Shown in pieces: positions 48,525 to 56,744 of a stretch of DNA of 64,000 nucleotides. The stretch is taken from the NCBI GenBank assembly GCA_946480925.1, contig CAMLLU010000026.1, positions 6,470 to 70,469 on the forward strand, in the 5' to 3' direction. Both the position numbers and the translations under genes were made by a program. The notes below the pieces were generated by a model. It worked only from the letters and a program-made list of their open reading frames with translations, was not told the DNA's origin and did no database searches. The stretch is from an uncultured Rivibacter sp. (GTDB lineage Bacteria; Pseudomonadota; Gammaproteobacteria; Burkholderiales; Burkholderiaceae). The stretch's first letter is position 1. Every line of letters begins with the position of its first letter.

Positions 48525-49178
48525 ATGAACATCGAACAAGCCCGCTTCAACATGATCGAGCAGCAGATCCGCCCGTGGGACGTGCTCGACACCTCGGTGC
48601 TCTCCCTGCTGGCAGTGGTCAAGCGCGAAGACTTCGTGCCCGCCCAGCACCGCGCGCTGGCCTTCACGGACCTCGAAGTGCCCCTTCCCGGCGGGCAGAC
48701 CATGCTGGCGCCCAGGATGGAAGCGCGCCTGCTGCAGGAGCTGGCTCCCGCCAAGCACGAGAAGGTGCTCGAGGTGGGCGCGGGCAGCGGCTACATGGCA
48801 GCACTGCTGGCGCACAAGGCACAGCGCGTCATCACGCTGGAGATCCGCCCCGAGCTGGTGGCGCTGGCGCGCAGCAACCTGCACCGCGCGGCCGTGGTCA
48901 ACGTCGAGGTGCGCGAGGCCGACGGCGCGCAGGGCCTGCCCGCCGAGGCGCCGTTCGATGCGATCGCCCTGTCGGGCTCCGTGGCCGAAGTACCGCAGGT
49001 GCTGTTCGACCAGCTCAAGGTGGGCGGCCGCCTGATCGCCGTCATCGGCGACGAGCCCGTGATGCGCGCCACGCTGTTCACCAAGGTGAGCGAGCACGAC
49101 GTGCGCTCCACCTACCTCTTCGACACCGTGGCACAGCGCCTGGAGCGCTTCCCGGCGCCGACCCGCTTCACCTTCTGA
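48525..49178 (+). CDS. Protein-L-isoaspartate O-methyltransferase family protein
   Basis: SAM-dependent methyltransferase that repairs isoaspartyl residues; the short 217-residue form is of the alternative Pcm group. Seen: N-terminal ARFNMIEQQIRPWDV, the LPGGQTMLAPRMEARLLQELAP segment, SAM motif VLEVGAGSGYMAALLA, and the closing FDTVAQRLERFP. The classical PSQ-substrate loop of E. coli Pcm is replaced, which is usual in this subgroup, and isoaspartyl activity is unproven. It lies 38 bases after the TetR gene and 10 bases before the rhodanese gene, suggesting one operon. Confidence 0.85.
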   Translation: MNIEQARFNMIEQQIRPWDVLDTSVLSLLAVVKREDFVPAQHRALAFTDLEVPLPGGQTMLAPRMEARLLQELAPAKHEKVLEVGAGSGYMAALLAHKAQRVITLEIRPELVALARSNLHRAAVVNVEVREADGAQGLPAEAPFDAIALSGSVAEVPQVLFDQLKVGGRLIAVIGDEPVMRATLFTKVSEHDVRSTYLFDTVAQRLERFPAPTRFTF

Positions 49179-49188
49179 ACGCACGCAC

Positions 49189-49527
49189 ATGCAGCAGGTA
49201 GCCGTCCGCGACGTCAAGGCACTGATCGAGTCTTTCGAGGCCGGCAGCCAGCCCGTGCTGCTGGACGTGCGCGAGCCCTGGGAGGTACAGCTCGCCTCGC
49301 TGCAGCTGCCCGGCGTGCGCACGGTCCACATTCCGATGCGCGAGGTGCCGCAGCGCCTGCACGAGCTCGACGCGTCGCAGCCCATCCTCGCTTTGTGCCA
49401 CCACGGCATGCGAAGCCTGCAGGTCGTCGCATTCCTGCAGCGCGAGGGTTTCGAGTGCCTGTACAACGTCGCCGGCGGCATCGCCGCATGGTCCCACGAG
49501 GTCGATGCGTCGGTGCCGACCTACTAG
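49189..49527 (+). CDS. Rhodanese-like protein
   Basis: A 112-residue single-domain sulfurtransferase. Motif VLLDVREPWEV near residue 24 and the active-site loop CHHGMRS with the persulfide Cys near residue 70; the loop composition matches GlpE/PspE-like proteins of betaproteobacteria. Sulfur donor and acceptor unknown. Starts 10 bases after the methyltransferase gene and 40 bases before the TolC-family gene. Confidence 0.92.
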   Translation: MQQVAVRDVKALIESFEAGSQPVLLDVREPWEVQLASLQLPGVRTVHIPMREVPQRLHELDASQPILALCHHGMRSLQVVAFLQREGFECLYNVAGGIAAWSHEVDASVPTY

Positions 49528-49567
49528 GTCTTGTGTTGACACCAACCACAACGAGGAAGCCACTCCC

Positions 49568-50926
49568 ATGCCCGCTGCGATCCGCCTGCCTGCCCTGAGT
49601 CGCCTGATGCTGGCCTGCGTTGCCGCGTTCGGCGCCGCCTCCGTGGCGCAAGCCCAGAGCCTGGCCGAGCTGTACGAGGCCGCGCGCGGCTATGACGCGA
49701 CCTATCTGGCTGCACGCGCACAGGCGGACTCGGCCCAGTACCGGGCCGAGCAGGTGCATGCGCTGCGCCGGCCGCAGGTGAATGCCACGCTCAATGCGGC
49801 TCGCAGCACCAACGAACAACCAAGCGTCTCCACCCCCGGCGAAAGCACGGTGCGCTCATCGAGCGCGGCCATCAACGCCACGCAAAGCCTGTTCAACCGC
49901 GCCAACGACGCCACCATTGCGCAGGCCGACAAGGCGCTGGAATCAGCCCAGGCCGATCTGCAGACCGCCGAGCAGGATCTGATCGTGCGTGTGGCACAGG
50001 CCTATTTCGACGTGTTGGCCGCACAGGATGCGCTGGCTACCGCACAGGCCAACAAGACGGGTATTTCGGAACAGCTGGCCTCGGCCAAACGCAACTTCGA
50101 GGTCGGCACCGCCACCATCACAGACACACGTGAAGCGCAAGCCCGCTTCGATTTGTCCACCGCCCAGGAGATTGCCGCCACGAATGATTTGCTGACCAAG
50201 CGCATCGCGCTGGACCAGTTGATCGGACGCTCTGGCGTAGCGCCCAGGCCTCTGGCCACGCCGGTGGCGCTGCCACCGGTTTCACCGGGCTCGGTGGATG
50301 ACTGGGTTGTCAGCGCAGAGCAGGCGCCGGGTGTACGCAAGGCACGCGTGGGCTATGAAGTCGCCCAGCTCGAGACCGATAAAGCACGCGCCGGCCACCT
50401 GCCGACCGTGGGATTGAGCGCCGGCTACACCAAGGGGCACAGCAACCTTCGCTTCGAGCCGACAAGCGGTGGCTCGGTGAGTGCATCCGGCCCGCTCACT
50501 CAATCGAGCATCGGCGTCACGGTCAACATTCCCCTGTTCGCCGGCTTCGCCACGCAGAACCGCATCAAGGAAACGCTGCTGCTCGAAGAGCAGGCCCGCA
50601 ACAACCTCGAGGCCGTGCGCCGCACGGTGGCTCAATCCACCCGCCAGGTGTTCTTCGGCGTGCAGTCCGGCCAGGCCCAGGTGCAGGCCCTCGAGGCGGC
50701 CGAAGCCTCCAGCAAGCTCGCGCTCGAGGCCACCCAGCTCGGCTACCGCGTGGGCGTGCGCGTCAACCTCGACGTGCTGAATGCGCAGACGCAGCTCTTC
50801 ACCACGCAGCGCGACCTCGCCAAGGCCCGCTACGACGTGGTGGTCAACAGCCTCAGGCTGCGCCAGGCCGCCGGCACCCTGAACCCCGGCGACGTGAACG
50901 CCGTCAACCAGCTGATCGCACGCTAG
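49568..50926 (+). CDS. TolC-family outer membrane efflux protein
   Basis: Trimeric channel of export or efflux systems, 452 residues. Signal peptide (LMLACVAAFGAASVAQAQS) followed by two TolC repeats: SLAELYEAARGYDATYLAARAQ, DLIVRVAQAYFDVLAAQD and GISEQLASAKRNFEVGTATITD in the first half; IPLFAGFATQNRIKETLLLEEQARNNL and TQLGYRVGVRVNLDVLNAQTQLF in the second. The tunnel tip residues YRVG and FEVGTAT are standard. The final 23 bases overlap the convergent waaA gene. GAGGAA lies about 10 bases before ATG 49568. It may pair with an efflux pump encoded elsewhere. Confidence 0.93.
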   Translation: MPAAIRLPALSRLMLACVAAFGAASVAQAQSLAELYEAARGYDATYLAARAQADSAQYRAEQVHALRRPQVNATLNAARSTNEQPSVSTPGESTVRSSSAAINATQSLFNRANDATIAQADKALESAQADLQTAEQDLIVRVAQAYFDVLAAQDALATAQANKTGISEQLASAKRNFEVGTATITDTREAQARFDLSTAQEIAATNDLLTKRIALDQLIGRSGVAPRPLATPVALPPVSPGSVDDWVVSAEQAPGVRKARVGYEVAQLETDKARAGHLPTVGLSAGYTKGHSNLRFEPTSGGSVSASGPLTQSSIGVTVNIPLFAGFATQNRIKETLLLEEQARNNLEAVRRTVAQSTRQVFFGVQSGQAQVQALEAAEASSKLALEATQLGYRVGVRVNLDVLNAQTQLFTTQRDLAKARYDVVVNSLRLRQAAGTLNPGDVNAVNQLIAR

Positions 50927-52220
50927 CCGCCAGCACCGCACTGGCGATGCGGCCTGCCGCGCCGCGGTGCGCGGCGGCAAAGCCCAGCGCACGCCCGGCC
51001 ATGCCGCTGTGTGCGGCGGCATCACTCGCCAGGCGCACCGCGGCGACCACGCCTTCGTCGAGCGTGTCCACGCGCTGCGATGCACCGGCCGCGATGGAAA
51101 GCTCGGCCGCCAGCTCGAAATTGAAGGTGTGCGGCCCCATCACCACCGGGCAGCCGCAGGCCGCAGCTTCGATGAGGTTCTGCCCACCCAGCGGCGCAAA
51201 GCTGCCACCCAACAAGGCAGCGTCGGCCGCCGCGTAGTAGGCCGGCATCTCGCCCATCGAGTCGCCCAGCCACACGTCGGCGGCCAGCGCTGCGGCGTCG
51301 GGCGTGTCGTCGGCCCAGGCAGAGCGGCGCGAAAGTGAAAGTCCCTGCCGCAACACCAGCTGCGCGACTTCATCGAAACGCTGCGGGTGGCGCGGCACCA
51401 GCAGCAGCCGAGGCCTTGGCGCCGACAAGGCGCTCCAGGCCTGCAGCAGCGGAGCTTCTTCGCCTTCGCGCGTGCTGGCCGCCAGCACCACCGGCCCGCC
51501 CGACACGGCATGCCACTGCTCGCCGAGAGCCAGCATGGCTGCGTCGGGCGCCATGTCGAACTTGAGGTTGCCCAGCACGCTGACGTTGGGCGCCCCCGCC
51601 TGACGCAGCCGCTCGGCGTCGCCTTCGGTCTGCGCCAGCACGGCGGTGAAGCTCTCGATGGCCGGGCGCAGCACGACATGGAGGCGCTGCGCCTGCCGCA
51701 GGCTCTTGTCGCTCAGGCGTGCGTTGGCCAGCACCATCGGCACCCCGGCCTCGCGCGCGGCCAGCAGCAGGTTGGGCCACACCTCGGTTTCCATCAGCAC
51801 GCCGACCGATGGGCGGAACTGCGCGAAAAAGCGCCGTACCACGCCGGGCGTGTCGTAGGGCAGCCAGACCTGCTTGTCCTGCGGCCCCAGCAGCTCGGCA
51901 CCAGCCGTGCGACCCGTGGCAGTGCCGTGCGTGAGCAGCAGCCGCAAGCCCGGCCGCTGCTGGCGCAGCGCGGCAATCAACGCAGCCGCGGCACGCGTTT
52001 CACCCAGAGACACCGCATGCACCCACACCCAGCCGGCACTCGGCGCCCCGCTGTAGGCCCCAAGCCGCTCGCCGACCGCATGGCGGTACAGCGGCTCGGC
52101 CCGACCGCGCCACCACAGGCGGGCCACGTACAAGGGGGTGAGCGCGCGCAGCAGGCCGTTGTAGCCGGCGCGTGCCAGGCGTTGTTTCACGGTGGGCATC
52201 GTGGCGACAGCGGCAGCCAT
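50904..52220 (-). CDS. waaA: 3-deoxy-D-manno-octulosonic acid transferase
   Basis: Adds Kdo to lipid IVA, the first step of LPS core assembly; inner-membrane-associated GT30 enzyme. The 438 residues carry the N-terminal membrane anchor (YNGLLRALTPLYVARLWWRG), the acceptor-domain motif VWVHAVSLGET, the METEVWPNL motif, GNLKFDMAP, and the CMP-Kdo-binding GGSFAPLGGQNLIEAAACGCPVVMGPHTFNF. The ATG is 1 base after the waaC stop (TGA-C-ATG), so it is coupled to waaC. The three LPS genes run in one direction: pgm-like, waaC, waaA. Confidence 0.95.
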   Translation of the reverse strand: MAAAVATMPTVKQRLARAGYNGLLRALTPLYVARLWWRGRAEPLYRHAVGERLGAYSGAPSAGWVWVHAVSLGETRAAAALIAALRQQRPGLRLLLTHGTATGRTAGAELLGPQDKQVWLPYDTPGVVRRFFAQFRPSVGVLMETEVWPNLLLAAREAGVPMVLANARLSDKSLRQAQRLHVVLRPAIESFTAVLAQTEGDAERLRQAGAPNVSVLGNLKFDMAPDAAMLALGEQWHAVSGGPVVLAASTREGEEAPLLQAWSALSAPRPRLLLVPRHPQRFDEVAQLVLRQGLSLSRRSAWADDTPDAAALAADVWLGDSMGEMPAYYAAADAALLGGSFAPLGGQNLIEAAACGCPVVMGPHTFNFELAAELSIAAGASQRVDTLDEGVVAAVRLASDAAAHSGMAGRALGFAAAHRGAAGRIASAVLAASVRSAG

Positions 52221-52221
52221 G

Positions 52222-53208
52222 TCAACCGTGCACCGCAACAGCAGAAGCGGCCCAGGCGCGTTCCCAGGTGTGCCACACCTCGTCCACGCCGGGCGTGTGG
52301 TCGCCGCCGACCGGCAGTTGATGCGGCGTATCCACCGGCCCGGCGCGCCAGACGCGGGGCTGGCTGAAGATCTGCACGTGCGGCAAGTCCAGCGCCACGG
52401 CCAAGTGGCTCAGGCCTGAATCGACACCCACCACGCCGGCGCAGGCCGCCATGCGTTTGGGCAGCTCGGCGAGCGACATGCGCGGCAGCACTTCGGCGCC
52501 GGGGCCGATGGCCGTGCAGGTCTCTTCGGCAAAGGCTCGTTCGGTATCGTTGGCATATGGAATGCGCACCGGCCAACCGCCGGCCTGCAGCCGCTGGCCC
52601 AATGCCACCCAGTGCGACTGCGGCCATTCGTTGTCGGGCCGCGTGGTGCCGTGCACCAGCATCACCTCGCGGCCGCGCCCGCCGCGCTGCAGGCGCAGGT
52701 CGTAGTTGGCGCGGCCTTGCAGTTCATAGCCCAGTGCGCCGGCCGCGAGCAGGCGATAGCGCTGCACCGCATGCACCCGGCGCGGCATGGGGATGGGCTT
52801 GTCCACCATGTAGCGCACCGGCCATTCGTAGCCGCAGGCTTCGCTGGCATTGGCATAGGTGTAGCGCGAGCCGCCCCGCGCCAGGCGCGCGATGCGGGCC
52901 ACCAGCGCCGACTTGACGAGGCCCTGGAAGTCGATCACCGCCTCGTACCGCTCGGCCTGCAGCTCGGCCGTGAAGCGCGCGCGCTCGGCGCGCGTGGCTG
53001 CGGCAAAGCGCGAATGGCGCCAGCGCCGCTGCGCGATCGGGATCACGCGCACGATCCCGTCGGCATTGGCTTTCAGCAGCGGCGCGAACGCCTCTTCCAC
53101 CACCCAGTCCACGGCGGCGGTGGGAAGGGCCGCGCGCAGGTCGTGCAGCGCCGGCAGCGTCTGGATCACGTCGCCCAGCGACGAAAGCTTGACGAAAAGA
53201 ACGCGCAA
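52222..53208 (-). CDS. waaC: Lipopolysaccharide heptosyltransferase I
   Basis: Transfers the first heptose to Kdo of the LPS inner core (GT9 family). The 328 residues start with RVLFVKLSSLGDVIQTLPALHDL, the family opening, and carry the donor-site motif MLVHGTTRPDNEWP and GVDSGLSHLAVALDLP near the C-terminus. The start codon is TTG at 53208: GGAG lies 6 bases upstream and no ATG gives the conserved N-terminus. It starts 26 bases after the phosphomannomutase gene and is coupled to waaA. Confidence 0.95.
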   Translation of the reverse strand: MRVLFVKLSSLGDVIQTLPALHDLRAALPTAAVDWVVEEAFAPLLKANADGIVRVIPIAQRRWRHSRFAAATRAERARFTAELQAERYEAVIDFQGLVKSALVARIARLARGGSRYTYANASEACGYEWPVRYMVDKPIPMPRRVHAVQRYRLLAAGALGYELQGRANYDLRLQRGGRGREVMLVHGTTRPDNEWPQSHWVALGQRLQAGGWPVRIPYANDTERAFAEETCTAIGPGAEVLPRMSLAELPKRMAACAGVVGVDSGLSHLAVALDLPHVQIFSQPRVWRAGPVDTPHQLPVGGDHTPGVDEVWHTWERAWAASAVAVHG

Positions 53209-53234
53209 TGCCGCTCCGCCCCTATGCGACCGCG

Positions 53235-54626
53235 CTAGTGCGCAGCCGCGCCGATGTGCGCGTCGGGCTTCACGGCCTTGAGCGCCGCGGTGAACTGCTC
53301 GCGAATGCGCTCCAGCGCCTCGGGCGTGTGGCCTTCGAAGCGCAGCACCAGCACCGGCGTGGTGTTGGAGGCGCGAATGAGGCCGAAGCCGTCGTCGAAC
53401 TCGGCACGCAGCCCGTCGATCGTGACCATCTCTTTCGCGCCGTCGAAACGCGCGGTTTCGCGCAGCTTTTCGATGATGGCGTGCGGCTCGCCTTCCGCGC
53501 AGGCCACGTTGAGCTCTGGCGTGCTGTAGCTGGTGGGCAGTGCGTTGAGCACGGCGCTCGGGTCTGCATGGCGCGACAGGATCTCGAGCAGGCGTGCTGC
53601 CGTGTACATGCCGTCGTCGAAGCCGTACCAGCGCTCGGCAAAGAACATGTGGCCGCTCATTTCGCCGGCGATGGGGGCGCCGGTTTCCTTGAGCTTGGCC
53701 TTGATGAGCGAATGGCCGGTCTTCCACATCAGCGGCTCGCCGCCGGCCGCTTCGATGACGCCGGACAGCCGCTGCGTGCACTTCACGTCGAAGATGACCT
53801 GGCCGCCCGGCACGCGCTGCAGGATGTCCTGCGCGAAGAGCATGAGCTGCCGGTCTGGGTAGATGATCTGGCCGTCTTTCGTGACGACGCCGAGCCGGTC
53901 GCCGTCGCCGTCGAACGCGAGGCCCAGCTCGGCATCGGTTTCGCGCACGGTGCGAATGAGATCGGCCAGGTTCTCGGGCTTGGAAGGATCGGGGTGGTGG
54001 TTGGGGAAGTCGCCATCCACTTCGGAATACAGCTCCTTCACCTTGCAGCCCAGCGCACGCAGGATGCCGGGCGCCGACGCGCCGGGGATGCCGTTGCCCG
54101 AATCGACCACCACGCGCATCAGGCGCTTCAGCTTCACGTCGCCGGTGATGCGGCGCTGGTATTCGGACAGGATGTTCATCTTGCCGATGCGCCCCTTGCC
54201 CTTGGTGTAGTCCTCTGCCTCGATGCGCTGGCGCAGCGCCTGGATCTCTTCGCCGTAGATGGCGCGGCCGGCCAGCACCATCTTGAAGCCGTTGTAGTCC
54301 TTGGGGTTGTGGCTGCCGGTGACCTGGATGCCGCTGCGACAGCCGTATTCGGCCCGCGTGGCGGCTACGTAATAGAGCATGGGCGTGGTCACCGCGCCGA
54401 TGTCCACCACGTCGAGCCCGGTGGAGGCCAGCCCGCGCATCAGCGCTGCGGCGAGGCCGGGGCCCGAGAGGCGCCCGTCACGGCCAACCGCCACGGCCTT
54501 TTCACCGGCGGCCAGTGCCTGCGTGCCGAAGGCCCGGCCCAGGTGTTCTGCAAAGCTTTCGTCGATCGTCTTGCCGACGATGCCGCGGATGTCATAGGCC
54601 TTGAAGACCGAGGCGTGCACTTGCAT
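53235..54626 (-). CDS. Phosphomannomutase/phosphoglucomutase (AlgC/ManB type)
   Basis: Interconverts 6- and 1-phosphates of mannose or glucose, supplying precursors for LPS and exopolysaccharide. The 463 residues have the four alpha-D-phosphohexomutase domains: start SVFKAYDIRG, phospho-Ser loop TGSHNPKDYNGFKMV (near residue 108), metal loop DGDGDRLGVV (near 244), sugar-recognition GEMSGHMFF (near 327) and phosphate-binding RASNTTPVLVLRFEG. Specificity for mannose, glucose or both is not decided by these motifs. ATG 54626 from homology; no visible Shine-Dalgarno. It heads the operon with waaC and waaA. Confidence 0.93.
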   Translation of the reverse strand: MQVHASVFKAYDIRGIVGKTIDESFAEHLGRAFGTQALAAGEKAVAVGRDGRLSGPGLAAALMRGLASTGLDVVDIGAVTTPMLYYVAATRAEYGCRSGIQVTGSHNPKDYNGFKMVLAGRAIYGEEIQALRQRIEAEDYTKGKGRIGKMNILSEYQRRITGDVKLKRLMRVVVDSGNGIPGASAPGILRALGCKVKELYSEVDGDFPNHHPDPSKPENLADLIRTVRETDAELGLAFDGDGDRLGVVTKDGQIIYPDRQLMLFAQDILQRVPGGQVIFDVKCTQRLSGVIEAAGGEPLMWKTGHSLIKAKLKETGAPIAGEMSGHMFFAERWYGFDDGMYTAARLLEILSRHADPSAVLNALPTSYSTPELNVACAEGEPHAIIEKLRETARFDGAKEMVTIDGLRAEFDDGFGLIRASNTTPVLVLRFEGHTPEALERIREQFTAALKAVKPDAHIGAAAH

Positions 54627-54700
54627 GAGGAGTCTGCCCGAGGGAGTGGGTAGCGGAGGACGGCGCATTGTAGGCAGCCAGTGCCAAGGCACCGCGCCGG

Positions 54701-54740
54701 TTGCCACTTGTCGCAACAGCTTGCCATCCGTCGCAAGCAC
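54701..54740. promoter_or_regulatory. Two tandem 20-bp direct repeats upstream of the LytS gene
   Basis: TTGCCACTTGTCGCAACAGC is followed at once by TTGCCATCCGTCGCAAGCAC: TTGCCA-N3-GTCGCAA twice with a 20-bp period, i.e. two helical turns. It ends 35 bases before the LytS-type start. LytTR regulators bind spaced direct repeats, so the LytTR protein of the same operon may act here (autoregulation). Confidence 0.6.
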
Positions 54741-54775
54741 CACGATTCGAACCACCGCTTACATACACTGCCCGC

Positions 54776-55906
54776 ATGCTGAACCGACAGGTCGTGCGGC
54801 TATCGATGAGCGAGTGGGGCAGCGCATCGCTGCGCCCCACCGGCCCCTACTGGCTACAGCTCGTGTGGACCGCGCTTTTCTGCCTGCTCATGACGGCGGC
54901 CGTCACCGTGGCCCTCGTGCTCGCGCAGGGCCATTACGACCGGCTCACCTGGTCATACGTGCAACGGACCTTCAGCGCCAACCTGGTGATGTCGCTCACC
55001 ATCGGTTACCTCATTGAGGCGCTGTTCGCCATCGTGACCGCGTCGATGGGCTCTGCGCGCGTGGCCCGCCTCTCGCGCAGAGCCAGCACCGCACTGTTCT
55101 GCACCGTGGTCTGCTGCGGCTTGCTGATGGGCTGGCCGCTGGGCTACTGGCTCGCCATGGGCGACCTGTCGTCGCTGCTGGAAAGCCCGCTCGTCTTGAG
55201 CGCGTCGATCTTGCTGACCGCGTTGCTCACGGTGATCCTGCTGCTGTGGTTCTCGCATCGCGGCTACAAGCAGGAGGTCGAGCGGCGCGCCACCGAGGCG
55301 CAGCTCAAACTGCTGCAGGCGCAGATGGAGCCGCACTTCCTGTTCAACACGCTGGCCAACGTGCTGAGCCTGATGGAGGCTGACCCTCCCCGCGCGCGGC
55401 ATATGCTCGAAACCTTCGTCGACTACCTGCGTGCTTCGCTCGGCCGCCTGCGCCGCACCGGGCACACGCTCGGGCACGAACTCGACACGGTGCAGGCCTA
55501 TCTGCAACTGCTGCAAATCCGCATGGGCGATCGGCTGCGTTACGCCATCGACGTGCCTGCCGAGCTGCTCGATGCGAGTCTGCCGCCGCTGCTGTTGCAG
55601 CCGCTGGTGGAAAACGCCGTGCACCACGGCCTGGAGCCCAGCACCGAGGGCGGCACGGTGAGCGTGCGGGCCTGGCTCGAGGGCGGCCAGCTGCACCTGA
55701 GCGTGTGTGACGACGGCATCGGCCTGGGCGCTCCGGCATCGCGCCTGCCACGCCCAGGGGCCGGCAGCGCGCTCGACAACATCCGTGCCCGGCTGGATGG
55801 CCTGTTCGGCCACCGTGCGGCGCTGCACCTCCAGCCTGGCCCCCGAGGCTGCGGCGTGCTCGCCAGCCTGCAGCTGCCCTATGCGACCACCGCGCCTGCG
55901 GCATGA
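54776..55906 (+). CDS. LytS/YehU-family sensor histidine kinase
   Basis: Membrane histidine kinase, 376 residues. Four hydrophobic helices in the N-terminal 165 residues form the sensor, with no large periplasmic loop. The kinase core is of the His_kinase (LytS/YehU/AlgZ) type: phospho-acceptor His187 in LLQAQMEPHFLFNTLANVLSL, then the ATPase with PLVENAVHHGLEPSTEGG (N box) and a G box DDGIGLG. The closest characterised relatives are AlgZ/FimS, but the ligand is unknown. Its stop overlaps the start of the response regulator by 4 bp. Confidence 0.93.
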   Translation: MLNRQVVRLSMSEWGSASLRPTGPYWLQLVWTALFCLLMTAAVTVALVLAQGHYDRLTWSYVQRTFSANLVMSLTIGYLIEALFAIVTASMGSARVARLSRRASTALFCTVVCCGLLMGWPLGYWLAMGDLSSLLESPLVLSASILLTALLTVILLLWFSHRGYKQEVERRATEAQLKLLQAQMEPHFLFNTLANVLSLMEADPPRARHMLETFVDYLRASLGRLRRTGHTLGHELDTVQAYLQLLQIRMGDRLRYAIDVPAELLDASLPPLLLQPLVENAVHHGLEPSTEGGTVSVRAWLEGGQLHLSVCDDGIGLGAPASRLPRPGAGSALDNIRARLDGLFGHRAALHLQPGPRGCGVLASLQLPYATTAPAA

Positions 55907-56685
55907 ACACCCAGGCCGCCGCGTCCGCCTTCACCGCCGTCGTGGCTGACGACGAAGCCCATCTCGCGCGCCACTTGGTCGAACAGCTCGCCGCTCTGTG
56001 GCCTGCCTTGAAAGTGGTGGCGACGGCGGCCAACGGCGTGGAGGCCGCGGCTGCGATCGAGAGACTGGAGCCCGACATCGCCTTCCTCGACATCCGCATG
56101 CCCGGCCTTTCGGGGCTGGAGGTGGCGCAGGGCATCGAAGGCGACACCCGCGTCGTCTTCGTCACGGCCCATGACGAATACGCGATCGAGGCCTTCGACC
56201 GCGAGGCACTCGACTACCTGCTCAAGCCTCTTACGGGCGAGCGGCTGGCGCGCACGGTGGAGCGCCTGCAACGCCGGTTGAGCGACACACTTGGCGACCG
56301 CGGCGACGCCCGGCTGGCCCGCCTGCTGCAGCAGCTGCGGCCCGATGCCGTGCTGCAGGCACCGCTGCGCTACGTGCGGGCCAGCCAGGGCGGGCTGACG
56401 CACCAGATCCCCATCGAAGAGGTGATGTTCTTTCGCGCCCTTCACAAATACACCTGCGTGCAGACCGCTGATGGCGAACACCTCATCCGCACCGCCATCG
56501 CCGAACTCGCCCCCCAGCTCGACGCGAGCCAGTTCTGGCAGATCCACCGTTCGACGCTGGTGAACCTGCGCTACCTGGCCGGCACGCGTCGCAACGAAGC
56601 CAGCCGCCTCTTCGTTCGAATCAAGGGTTACGCGCAGGAGTTACCGGTCAGCCGCGCCTACGTGCATCTTTTCAAGGCGATGTAG
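55903..56685 (+). CDS. LytTR-type response regulator
   Basis: A 260-residue transcription factor. REC domain with VVADDEAHLARHLVEQL, phospho-acceptor Asp63 in FLDIRMPGLSGLE, and switch Lys in DYLLKPL; then a linker and a LytTR DNA-binding domain (APLRYVRASQGGLTHQIPIEEVMFFRALHKYTCVQT, ending HRSTLVNLRYLAG...LPVSRAYVHLFKAM). It is AlgR-like in length. Candidate binding sites are the direct repeats at 54701-54740. The fused ABC exporter gene follows 59 bases later. Confidence 0.95.
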   Translation: MNTQAAASAFTAVVADDEAHLARHLVEQLAALWPALKVVATAANGVEAAAAIERLEPDIAFLDIRMPGLSGLEVAQGIEGDTRVVFVTAHDEYAIEAFDREALDYLLKPLTGERLARTVERLQRRLSDTLGDRGDARLARLLQQLRPDAVLQAPLRYVRASQGGLTHQIPIEEVMFFRALHKYTCVQTADGEHLIRTAIAELAPQLDASQFWQIHRSTLVNLRYLAGTRRNEASRLFVRIKGYAQELPVSRAYVHLFKAM

Positions 56686-56744
56686 GGCGCACCGTGCGGC
56701 GGCGTGCCGGTGGCCGCCGGGCACGCCGATTGCGCCTGCGCGGC

